A DNA stretch of 64,000 bases from Eunapius fragilis (lineage: Eukaryota > Porifera > Demospongiae > Spongillida > Spongillidae), in the NCBI GenBank assembly GCA_963681505.1, contig OY811978.1, forward strand, positions 8,577,236 through 8,641,235, written 5' to 3'. The notes under the pieces are model-generated. The model was not told the DNA's origin and searched no databases. It was given only the letters and a program-made list of their open reading frames with translations. The position numbers and the translations under genes are program-made. This document shows positions 10,715 through 21,572 of the stretch, piece by piece. Positions within the stretch are counted from its first letter, which is position 1. Each line of letters begins with the position of its first letter.

Positions 10715-10850
10715 TTTGAGCTTTCCCACAGCCAAACCTTTCTGCTAGCTTGCGTATGCCTACACCTTTGCTCGTCTATGCTTCTTTTATCACTTCGTAC
10801 TTCGTAGCAAGAGGCAAATCATTCCGCTTAGAATTAGTAGCCACGCAACT
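10715..10850 (-). pseudogene. Transposase N-terminal HTH fragment (CENP-B/pogo type)
   Basis: The minus strand reads ATNSKRNDLPLATKYEVIKEA, an in-frame TAG, then SKGVGIRKLAERFGCGKAQI and a KNKE end. This matches the first DNA-binding domain of Tigger/pogo transposases. The DDE catalytic part is missing from the element. Confidence 0.7.
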
Positions 10851-11056
10851 TATTTACTCTTCAGCTGTAGATTGGTGAGGCAACTAATTTAACAACATGC
10901 AGCTGCTATATATTATAAGCGCGCGAGTACGCGTTTCCTATAACCGACCTACCATTGTTGACATTTACTCTACTCTGTATATAACCAGAGGTATATAATG
11001 TATATGTCATGCACTTTAAACAAATATCAGAGTCTACTAATGTTACCCCGCAAAGC

Positions 11057-11395
11057 ATGGCAAGCCAACCAGCAGATGTAGAAAGCTCCTATGTTGAAAT
11101 AGCATCGTTTGTTAGGGGGTACCAATGATTACCAAGCTGTCTGGCAACCCTCCGTAGGTGAAGTTCTGCTTTTGCAGACAGAGCCACAATCACCAAAGAC
11201 AATAAAGCAGTAGCTATTGTCAAAAACACTTTAGTTGTCGGCCATGTTCCTGCAAAACTGTCAGTCCTTTTCTGTCAATTTTTGTTCAGAACATGTAATA
11301 AAGGGACAGTGGAAGTTACTGGAGCAGTTGTGAATCGTGGTGCTGGATATGGCCCTGCAAGTATTGCTTGTATGGTACTAGAGCCTATGTGAAGC
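11057..11395 (+). pseudogene. Broken HIRAN-like reading frame inside the pogo element
   Basis: An ATG-led frame (MASQPADVESSYVEIASF...) resembles proteins with the block WQPSVGEVLLLQTEPQSPK followed by NKAVAIVKNTLVVGHVPAKL. This pattern resembles HIRAN domains (W.P..GE.L...REP.N..D..AVAV...GHVPR). At least two frameshifts and stop codons break it. HIRAN assignment is by pattern memory only; the frame may be captured cargo of the transposon. Confidence 0.45.
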
Positions 11396-12143
11396 GTGTG
11401 CAGAAAATAATCCGTGAAAATAATCTCTCATAATATATTACATGTTAACTTGATTATGACATCATAACGCAGCATGTCCGCTTGTCGGGGTGTTTTGTAT
11501 AGTGTAACAGCAGATGGCGCACTTACGTAGTGTCCAGATTACGGAATATCGAGGTGTACGCAATTCAGGGGTGTAACAAGTGCATTGTCAAAGTAAGTTT
11601 TTTGGGACCTAGAGATAGTGTCATGTTTATCGAGGTGTCCATATTTCAGGGAATCCGCATTTCGGGGTTCCACTGTACTTGTTGTATTATTTTATGTATT
11701 TACATCACAAATACGTGCTTTGTAAAATTAGAAAGAAGATCAGTATATAATAAAAGGTGAAAACTATTGTACTGATACATGACGCTGGCACTAGGCGCCT
11801 GGCACGGCTTCTCTATACCAGGCCTGAGTGTTTGGCATGTGCCCTGTCTCGTACCGAGACCCAGCATTCCTTTAAGTTATCACGTTTACGCATGCGCAGT
11901 GGTTTTTAAAAGTTTTTATTTTTAAAAAATATAAATAAGCCCATCCTTAAAAATGCTATTTATGCGTCGCGTTACTAAGTTTTAAATAAAAATCCGAGAT
12001 TATTTAAACAATCAGTAACGTATAAATAACTGTGGGTTTTTAATGAGAATGAGTATAACAACATGCTATTTTCATTTTTCTTTTTCAGACAGGCGCCTAG
12101 TCTTGTTTCCTTACACCACCATAGCCTTCCACCCCTATATATA

Positions 12144-12426
12144 CAAGTGATAAAAACATTCTCTATGCGAGAAGGTTGGTGGTATATAGGAATCAAAGGC
12201 GGTGGTGGTGTAAAAAGCAAGGGAACAAGGATTGTGATTGAAAAGGAAAAAAGAAATAGACCTATATTAGCAGCATGTCGTCATGTCTAACTGTGTGTGC
12301 TAATATAGGTCTATTTCAATTTTCCTTTTCAATCACAATCCTTGTTCCCTTGCTTTTTACACCACCACCGCCTTTGATTCCTATATACCACCAACCTTCT
12401 CGCATAGAGAATGTTTTTATCACTTG
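12144..12426. mobile_element. Near-perfect foldback (129-bp arms, 25-bp loop)
   Basis: The left arm 12144-12272 is the reverse complement of 12298-12426 with only about two mismatches (near the A-rich inner part). Arms start with CAAGTGATAAAAACATTC and end in tattagca before a 25-nt loop. A diverged copy of the outer arm end recurs at 14141-14214, so this belongs to a repeat family. The shape suits a foldback/MITE insertion. A long-hairpin RNA precursor is an alternative, since sponge miRNA precursors can be large. Confidence 0.8.
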
Positions 12427-12598
12427 TTTCCTACATTTTTTGGTAGATTTAGTATTGTATTTAGTTCTTGAAAAGTAACCATGTAGCAAGAATGTCAAAT
12501 GACAGTTTTATTAGAATCTCGTGGCCATGCAATTTTTTGAGGTGTGGGTGTACCATTAAAAACACAGTATTACTATTTAAACAATAAGTACAAGTATT

Positions 12599-12750
12599 TC
12601 ATTTATAACCCAGGAGCATGTCATCTTGTATAGGATATACTGCTGTATATTCTGGACCAGGATATACTTCTGTATATCCAGGATATATAGCAGGTAGAGC
12701 AGGTGGAGCTAATCCTGCAGCTGGACATGGAACCACTCCTGGACCTGGAC
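12599..12750 (-). CDS. Possible 3'-terminal exon encoding a Pro/Tyr-rich tail
   Basis: After a CACCTGTTTCAG acceptor on the minus strand, one open frame of 50 codons ends at TGA (12601-12599). It reads PGPGVVPCPAAGLAPPALPA then repeated tyrosine-rich PGY/VYP blocks ending MLLGYK. Such tails are seen in small single-pass membrane proteins with cysteine-rich ectodomains. A hydrophobic stretch can be read just upstream (about 12780-12978), but the joining exons are unclear. The exon lies inside a repeat-rich region and could be part of a mobile element. I do not assign a family. Confidence 0.3.
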
Positions 12751-14140
12751 CTGAAACAGGTGATTTAAACAACCATTAGTTAAAACAAATCCTCCACTGG
12801 CAAGTGAAGCCATATAATACATCAGACAAAGATTACATGTACCCACTGATCTCACGCTATTATCAGATAAACCACAATACGTTGTCATAAGCAACTTTGA
12901 TACTATTAGATATAAATTATGCACCACAATACACATTAACATTATTACGAAATTGTTGTCAGCGAACAGCGTGCACATATTTCAAACAACAGCACGGAGA
13001 GAGATGCAATATCTTCCGCTGTAACTGTTGCATAAAATATTTTAGCGATACACTATACATGCTATAATTTATGTCCAGATCCAACATTCATTAACGCACC
13101 TTCGGGGTGGTCGCTTTGATGGTCCTTTCAGTAGCGCGCTTGACACCTTGTCGTGTCTTGTATTGCACTCGTTTGGCATATCTGTAGGTGTACGAGTGGC
13201 TAGTTGTTGCCGGGTTTTTTTTCTGTAAGGGCGGTGGTGTGGGGGAGACACATTCTAATTGGAGCCACTTGCTTCACATTATCTGCTGTAGACTGTATAT
13301 CGTAGTATCTGATCGCGTATGTAGTTCCACCGACAGAATTCGAAAGTTATGCTATATAAGAAGCTATAGTATAGAAATCAATTCGGTCAAACAATTATAT
13401 GCGATAGTGTCGGGTACTTACGTGTATGGTAGTTTTGGCTTTCATTTCAAGCTGCGTAACGAATGATAAGAGTTGAGAGTAACGCACAGGCGTCATGCAG
13501 AAAATGATACCTTGAATATTCGTCAGGAGCCTTCCTATAACGTTATCGCTGCTCCATTCCGTTTCTCAACCATTTGGCATTATGTTGGACATTTATACAT
13601 GGAGCCGTAGGGACCCGAAAAGGCTCTTGGATTCAGTGCGTATACCTCTTCTACAGCGTGCGGGAATATTAAGAATTTGAATCACGCCCACGACACGTGG
13701 CTATTATTGCATTTAAAAATAGCTAGCTGATGTAATTGGGTATTTTTAACCGAATACCAAATGAGGTACTATTCGCTTTAGTTAATTGCTCGAACAGTTA
13801 GGCGTCTAACAGACCCCCGAAGATAACCTGCGGACGCATCCTGAAGCGATTGGTACACTTGGCGTGCTTTACAAACGTTCCTGTCGTGAGTTATACTCTC
13901 CGGAAGGAAGAAGAAGAAGAAGAAGCCGACGGAGGAGAAATTTTAGGTGGGACTGGGTACGGACGATGGGGACGAGTATTTTTGTTCTCTAAAAGTACAC
14001 CGTCTTGTGACACAAATACAACGCAGAACTGTTGTCCTTTTTTATATCGCTCGAATGCCACTAAGAGCGAAGTGACCCGATTCTTAAATGTCCCGCTAGA
14101 CGTGAGTGACATTTTTTAAATGACATTCATGATACTGTTG

Positions 14141-14214
14141 GATTCCTATATGGAACCTACTCGCGTAGGTTCCGATACCACCAACATTGTCGTAGAGAAT
14201 GTTTTTATCACTTG
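14141..14214. repeat. Diverged copy of the foldback arm end
   Basis: It shares gattcctata, taccaccaac and gagaatgtttttatcacttg with the right arm of the foldback at 12144-12426, but carries an inserted hairpin (GGAACCTAC, loop TCGC, GTAGGTTCC). The 1.7 kb between the two copies contains no gene I can support apart from the possible exon at 12599. Confidence 0.75.
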
Positions 14215-14881
14215 TTATTTTTATCATTATAACATTTGTATTGTGTTGCTATTGTTTCAAATTAATAAACGCATTGTCTGTGCGTTTAGTTTGAACAACA
14301 CAATCTTGAACACATAAAGACCGATTTTCCCGGTGCATTTCATTGTCTGCCAAAAGGTACGCTATATATGTTAACATCAAGCAGAGAAAAAAAAAACAAC
14401 ATATATATATAACCTCGATATAGCATTGTAATAAATTGCCTTATAACTTTATCTTTGAGGCGTGATGATCATGTGATAAAAGACACTTGCAGTTCACAGA
14501 AATTTGCAACCCACATGGGTATTATATGCTGTATACATTTACATTCAGTTCACCTTGGGCTCAACTGTGCAACATTTGGACACGACAGAGTCCTATTTCG
14601 TTTCTCAGATAGAGTTGAAACAGCAAAGTTATACTGACCGTTTTGCGCAAAGGAGCTAGGGGGAGGAGTGCGTCGTTGACACGGACTATTGATTGAGGAC
14701 TCAGCCTCCCACACATGCATTATAGGCCGCCCTATTGAGCCATAGGTATTATGGTATAAAATATTAGGCAGCTGGGTGGATGCAGCCATATCTACATATA
14801 GCCAGCGGCTTACAATACTGTATAGTTTGACTTGAAAGATATTTGTGGCAGCCACGCCCCTTTGTGGTCGTCGCAAAATAA

Positions 14882-15402
14882 ATGTCCGCTCGTAAAGAAG
14901 GTACGTCTATGTAGCAGTGCGTAACAGGGTGATACCGCGCGTAGCACTTGACGTATACAGCATATCGATATGCATCCTGTAACGTGTCTGCTGCACATGC
15001 CGCTATCGTTTATCGTTGTATAAAACCCCCGCCGCGAGCAGATGTGGTGAAGGGACTTAAGCTCCTCCAGGAATACAGGACGAGGCTTGGAGGTTATACG
15101 GAGGAGGACCTGGCCCTGCAAAACACGCTTTCCGACGCCATTGCTGCCCTCCGCTCCAAACTGTTCACTACTCTTCTAGGTACGCGTCTGTATGTTAAGC
15201 CGGGCTATTATAGGGGAAGGTTAGTTCTACGAATGGCGCCTTAAATAAGAACACGAGTACGGGAAAAAAAAAAAAGTATATCGTCTTACACCTACATGTG
15301 AGCGTTGCCTTCTTACTCCCATGCACCCTAACTGAGCTCTCACTGCGCGTTCCACCCACTTCTGCAAATATTATAACTGCATACGTGATATAGCTCCCCT
15401 TG

Positions 15403-15448
<46 letters not shown>

Positions 15449-18400
15449 GCACATACTCACGCGTACATACACTCCATGCACGTTACCCGGGCCTTTGGCA
15501 TTAGCCTTTTATTTACTCCCTTTTGTTTTGGCATATTTCTAAGTCGCCACACGTTCCCCTTTCAGATATTCATGATGTCCACATCACTTCATTGGAGCTC
15601 GCAAAAAATGTACATGTACAATCACCACAGAGAGACAGCCACCCCACACCATCAGATTCGTCGTCGTCTGCCGCAAGCCCATCCGTAAATATCACCACTG
15701 CCGCTATTTCACTCAAAGGATCGCCCCATGTACGGTACAAGTATATATGCACACGTGAAATAACATGCTTGTTCATCCATACAACACGTATCAACATCAC
15801 ATAATTATACTGGTAGAAGGATTGAGCTAGCCAGTAAATTACCGTCATAGTATATCCGGATACTTATAAACTCGTTTTTTAAGAGTGGAGAGGGAGGTTG
15901 GCACAGTATTACTGTTGGAAATTTGGTGGTGTACTTACATGCACTGGCTTGCCCTACCATGCGTGCGAATGGATAGTGTAACAATGTAATTGGATTGAGT
16001 GCAGTACACGTAATTGGTGTACATAGGCACGTGTACACGCCCCCTCTCCCTATAATAATTGGATTGTGTCGGGAGTGACCGAGAGCGGACATGAGCCAAA
16101 GGGATACAAGTGCAGACTGCTCGATCGAGGACCGCGCAAACGCACTTACTCGCAGTGTCAAGGTGGGCTGGTAATTTTGCGTAACTAGTCGAGTACTTAG
16201 CCAGTCGATTAGTCATTAGCGAATGTTGTATGCTTCGATGCACACCATTTCTTTAGTGTGGTGGTGTGGGTAGGGCAAAGAAAAAGAAGTTCCGTCAGGA
16301 CAAAAAAGGTCCTCTCTGTATCGGCCTTCTCCCTCTCCCCTTCCCTCTCCCCCTCCCTCCTCCTCTCCCTCCTCCCTCTCCCCCCTCCCCCTACCTTTCC
16401 CCCTCCACTGGTACGCTGGCTTTTGTGGTATAATCCCACTACGACAGCTTGTTTAGTGCGAACGATGCGACTTGTGTTTGCGGGGTAGTGCATGCGAAGC
16501 CCATTCGATTGGTCAATTTAATTACAGAACTGCATTTTCACAAACATATTTCGTAGCGTAGGAAGCCATACATACGTCACACTCCTATCGTGTACTCCAA
16601 AAATAAACGGAAGGGTCTTACATTTATAACCCCGCCTCCTACATGCAGGAGCTATTGACAGATCAAAGGGCTACAGCTGGTACTATTGCATCAGGCACAA
16701 TGGCCGATACCACAACTACAATAGAAGCTGCAAGGTGTGACCATGTTGACGAACCATCAGCAATGGCTGAGGGACTAGGTCCCGTCTCACCAGCAATGGA
16801 TGAAGTGATGACCTACACTGAAGTAGATAATGTATTTAACCACCAGACGTCAGGGAGTGTCATGACACAAACTGATCTTCTCACCTCCTCCCCAGGCCAT
16901 GGCAAAATATAGCATGCCTACTGCCAGTGCTATGACTACCACGAGCATGGGGACCAGTGCATTGCTGAATATGGAGGGGACTGCTAATCATGGTAGGAAG
17001 GTAGTGTGTGGTTATAAGTAGCAGAGAATATTAAGAAGCAGGTAGTTATGTAGCAGATAATATTAATAAGCAGGTAGTTATGTAGCAGAGAATATTAATA
17101 AGCAGGTAGTTATGTAGCAGATAATATTAATAAGCGTAGTTATGTAGCAGAGAATATTAATAGTTATGTAGCAGAGGATATTAATAAGGTGGATAGTTAG
17201 ATTAATAAATTTTAATTTTTCATGTAATAAAATTATAGATCACTCATTAATAAAAACTCATTTCATTGTAAAGGGTATTGCACTACATACATGTGTGGCC
17301 ATAGAAAAGGAAGGGGCTACACTCCAGTGGTCAATACAGTGTTTTGTAAACTATATATTCTCTACTTTTTAATTCAAGGAGCTGAAAGTGTGAGTACACG
17401 ATATGGGCCTTGTGCAATACAAGGATCTGCTCAGGTGAGCCCACTGGGCATGGAAGAGTTAATACATCTCTTAAATGTTTTTTATTTTTATTTTTAAATC
17501 TAAATTTATAAACATAATTGCACACACGACTGCTCTCTGGGCACGGTGCTGGCTCTGAGTACTGGGATCCTGGCCTGGGTACTAGGGGGGCTGGGTACTG
17601 GGGGGCTGGGTACTAGGGGGTGGGCTGGGTATTGGGGGGCTGGGTACCAGGGGGCTGGGTACTAGGGGGGCTGTGTACTAGGGGGCTGGGTACTAGGAGG
17701 GCTGGGTACTAGGGGGGCTGGGTACTAGGGGGGCTGGGTACTAGGGGGGGGCTGGGTATTGGGGGGCTGGGTACCAGGGGGGCTGGGTACCAGGGGGCTA
17801 GGTACTAGGGGGGCTGGGTACTAGGGGGTGGGCTGGGTATTGGGGGGCTGGGTACCAGGGGGCTGGGTACTAGGGGGGCTGTGTACTAGGGGGCTGGGTA
17901 CTAGGAGGGCTGGGTACTAGGGGGGCTGGGTACTAGGGGGGCTGGGTACTAGGGGGGGGCTGGGTATTGGGGGGCTGGGTACCAGGGGGCTGGGTACCAG
18001 GGGGGCTGGGTACCAGGGGGCTAGGTACTAGGGGGGCTGGGTACTAGGGGGGCTGGGTACTAGGGGGGCTGAGTACTGGGGCACTTCTCTGAATACTGGA
18101 GAGGGGGGTTGGGGGGCTGGCACTCCATAGGCAGCACCACCATAGGCAGCACCTCCGTAGGCAGCACCTCCATAGGCAGCACCTCCATAGGCAGCACCTC
18201 CATAGGCAGCACCACCATAGGCAGCACCACCATAGGCAGCACCTTATATGTGAATATCTCCTAACAGTACTTCATTGGACATTTTTTAAAAATGCAGGAG
18301 GCTATAGGGTTAAAGCATGAGGCCATAGTTGTATTGATGGCAAGGGTGCTCATTATATGGAGCATTTATATCCACAAGGTAAACAGCAGCAGGCAGAACA

Positions 18401-21400
18401 TGTTGATATATATAATAGTGTTGCCTAGTTACCAGTGTTATCTTAATTACCTGTGTAGTGGTGCTTATCTATGTACTTTGTTGCCTTTATGGGTACTGGT
18501 GGTTTTAATATAGGTGATGTGTGCTGATGAACTGAACCCTGTGTGTACCAATGAGCTGAAATCCCCAGGCAATGATGAACAGAAAGCTGAACATCAATAT
18601 TTTTGTAATGGTGAATACAAGTCAGTGAGTATCATCATTGACAGCCCAACTGTTGAGGAACAGAAATGTGATGAACAGAAACCTACGAGTACTGAGGAAC
18701 AGAAGTCTGCGTGTATGGGTGAACAGAAACCTGAGGAACAGAAGTCTGTGTGTATGGGTGAACAGAAACCTGAGGAACAGAAGTCTGCGTGTACGGGGGA
18801 ACAGAAACTTGAGGAACAGAAGTCTGCGTGTACGGGGGAACAGAAACCTGAGGAACAGAAGTCTGCGTGTATGGGTGAACAGAAACCTGAGGAACAGAAG
18901 TCTGCGTGTATGGGGGAACAGAAACCTGAGGAACAGAAGTCTGCGTGTACGGGTGAACAGAAACCTGAGGAACAGAAGTCTGCATGTTCGGGTGAACAGA
19001 AACCTGAGGAACAGAAGTCTGCGTGTACGGGTGAACAGAAACCTGAGGAACAGAAGTCTGCGTGTTTGGGTGAACAGAAACCTGAGGAACAGAAGTCTGC
19101 GTGTACGAGTGAACAGAAACCTGAGGAACAGAAGTCTGCGTGTATGGGTGAACAGAAACCTGAGGAACAGAAGTCTGCGTGTACGGGTGAACAGAAACCT
19201 GAGGAACAGAAGCCTGCGTGTACTGGTGAACAGAAACCTGTGACGGCTGAGGAACAAAAAAATGTAAGCCTCCTCCCCCTAATAACCTTAAGAGCTCTCC
19301 TCCCCAGTCCACCTCACCCTCTGCCAAATAGGTCATTTCTTTCCAATGTGTATAGCAGGCTTGATATAACACACTAGTTTGTGTGTGGTGTGTGGCCATG
19401 GCTGGTGTGGTGTGTGACCACAGTTGGTGTGTGTTGTGTGTTGTGTGTGTATGTGTGACCACCACGCCCAGGTGGTGAATGTATGTGTGTGTGTATGTGT
19501 GTGTGTGTGTGTGATTATATTCAATGCTGCACTCTATGTACAGTCTAGTCTTCTAGTCTGCATTTAATAAACTTTCCACTTCCAAACAGCTGAGGGCGGC
19601 CATGAAAAGATTCAACATTGCAAAAGAGTTCATGGACACAGAGGCAAAGCAAGTGTTAATAATTAGTTAATACTACCAAATGCAAGTTATTAAAAAGCTG
19701 ATGTATGAAGGGGGGAGCATGTCACATCCTCCCACCATGCTCATAGGCCCCTCCCACCATGCTCATAGGCCCCTCCCACCATGCTCATAGGCCCCTCCCA
19801 CCATGCTCATAGACCCCTCCCACCATGCTCATAAGCCCCTCCCACCATGCTCATAGGCCCCTCCCACCATGCTCATAGACCCCTCCCACCATGCTCATAG
19901 ACCCCTCCCACCATGCTCATAGACCCCTCCCACTATGCCTATCTCTTACCTCCTGAAGTTAGTAGCTTTGTATAGCTGCAGGATAATGCTGGTAACCCCA
20001 TGAGCACCACACTTGGTAACCTAGTAACCCCACGAACACCACACTTGGTAACCTAGTAACCCCATGAGCACCATACCTGGTAACCCGGTAACCCCATGAG
20101 CACCATACCTGGTACCCAGTAACCCCATGAGCATTGGTTACTAAAAAGATAATTTAAAAATCAAACCAAATCGTAAAAAAAAACTCCTTTAGAAGGTGAA
20201 ATTAAAAGAGGGCAATAAATAAGGTAATTGTGTGCCTTCCTCTGACATGCACCCTTTACAGGTACGTGGATCGCCTGAGGCTTATATCTGACTTCCTCAG
20301 CATCGTGACCCAGTTCATAGCCAGCAACAAACACTTCCTTCCTGGACTAACCGAGAGGCTCATGTTTCCGTATGTCCTGGAGATGTACCAGATAAACAGC
20401 AGTCTGCTGAAGGACCTGCAGCAGTGTATGGATGTGTGGTAAGGGCGTGCTCTAATTGGGAGTGTTGGTGGGGGTGTACCCCGATAAATGTATCGGAGAT
20501 ACATGTAGAGCAAATGTAATATGCTTCATTAGGAAGAAGGAAGAGCGACTGGGTGCTGTGTTGAGAGACTACGCACCAAAACTCAAGGTACCATGGTTAC
20601 CCACCTGGCTGACTCCATCTCCTGATACCATTATTTTCCTTATCCACCCTCCCTTCCCACCTCCTTCACCCTCATTCCCTTTGCCCCCCTCCCTCACCTT
20701 CCCTCCCTACTGTTTCCTCCCTTCCCCTCCTTACACCCTCCCTCCCTCCTCCCTCACCTTCCCTCCCTATCTTGTTCCTCCCTCCCTTCCCTTCCTTACA
20801 CCCTCCCTCCCTCCTCCCTCCCTAGGTGTACTGTCTCTATGCAGCTGGCTATGAGGATGCTATCAAAACTATAACAAGCTGGTCTGCCAAAGAGAAGAAA
20901 TTTGACATCCTAGTCAAAGAGTTTGATGTGTGTAGCCTGTAGCCATAACGCTCCCATAACTCCAACACTATCACTGCACATATGACCACCACACCACACC
21001 ACACACCACCACACATCACCACAACACACCACCACACATCACCACAACACACCACACATCACCACAACACACCACCACACATCACCACAACACACCACCA
21101 CACATCACCACAACACACCACCACACATCACCACAACACACCACCACACATCACCACAACACACCACCACACATCACCACAACACACCACACATCACCAC
21201 AACACACCACCACACATCACCACAACACACCACCACACACCACCACACATCACCACAACACACCACCACACATCATCACCACCACACACCACCATACAGG
21301 AGAAGATGGGAGATGGTACAGGTGGAGGCTTCATAACAAGGTGCATGCTCGAGCCTGTCTTGAGGATACTAAGATATCGTCTCTTGCTTGCAGGTAAGCA

Positions 21401-21428
21401 CATGCCATATGTGTGTGTGTGTGTGTGT

Positions 21429-21522
<94 letters not shown>

Positions 21523-21533
21523 TGTGTGTGTGT

Positions 21534-21572
<39 letters not shown>

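Larger units (their letters stand above)
10518..11675. mobile_element. pogo/Tigger-type DNA transposon derivative (1158 bp)
   Basis: It begins CAGTGGAACC and ends GGTTCCACTG, with further imperfect inverted similarity (gaaatgcgga; ggacacctcg) and TA on both flanks. That is the pogo/Tigger layout. The minus strand near 10715-10850 retains a CENP-B/psq-type N-terminal helix-turn-helix: LATKYEVIKEA, a stop, then GVGIRKLAERFGCGKAQI. The plus strand at about 11057-11395 holds a second, unrelated broken reading frame. The element is non-autonomous as it stands. Confidence 0.8.

Noticed and set aside
11791..12104. Inverted copies of actaggcgcctg about 300 bp apart as a possible MITE
   Set aside because: Only about 13 matching bases, largely a self-palindromic AGGCGCCT core, and no target duplication seen.
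13850..14119. 89-codon plus ORF with a Glu-rich block
   Set aside because: No splice context, no family resemblance; the EEEEEE part is a GAA simple repeat.
14948..15244. ATG-led 98-codon ORF across FGD exon 2
   Set aside because: Its start is in the intron, and the real exon begins at 15042 in the same frame after a GAGCAG acceptor in phase with 14882-14900.
18622..19465. Minus-strand ORFs of 211-260 codons opposite the FGD VNTR
   Set aside because: Shadows of the 39-bp coding repeat. Only the plus frame has matching splice phases and continues into the DH exon.
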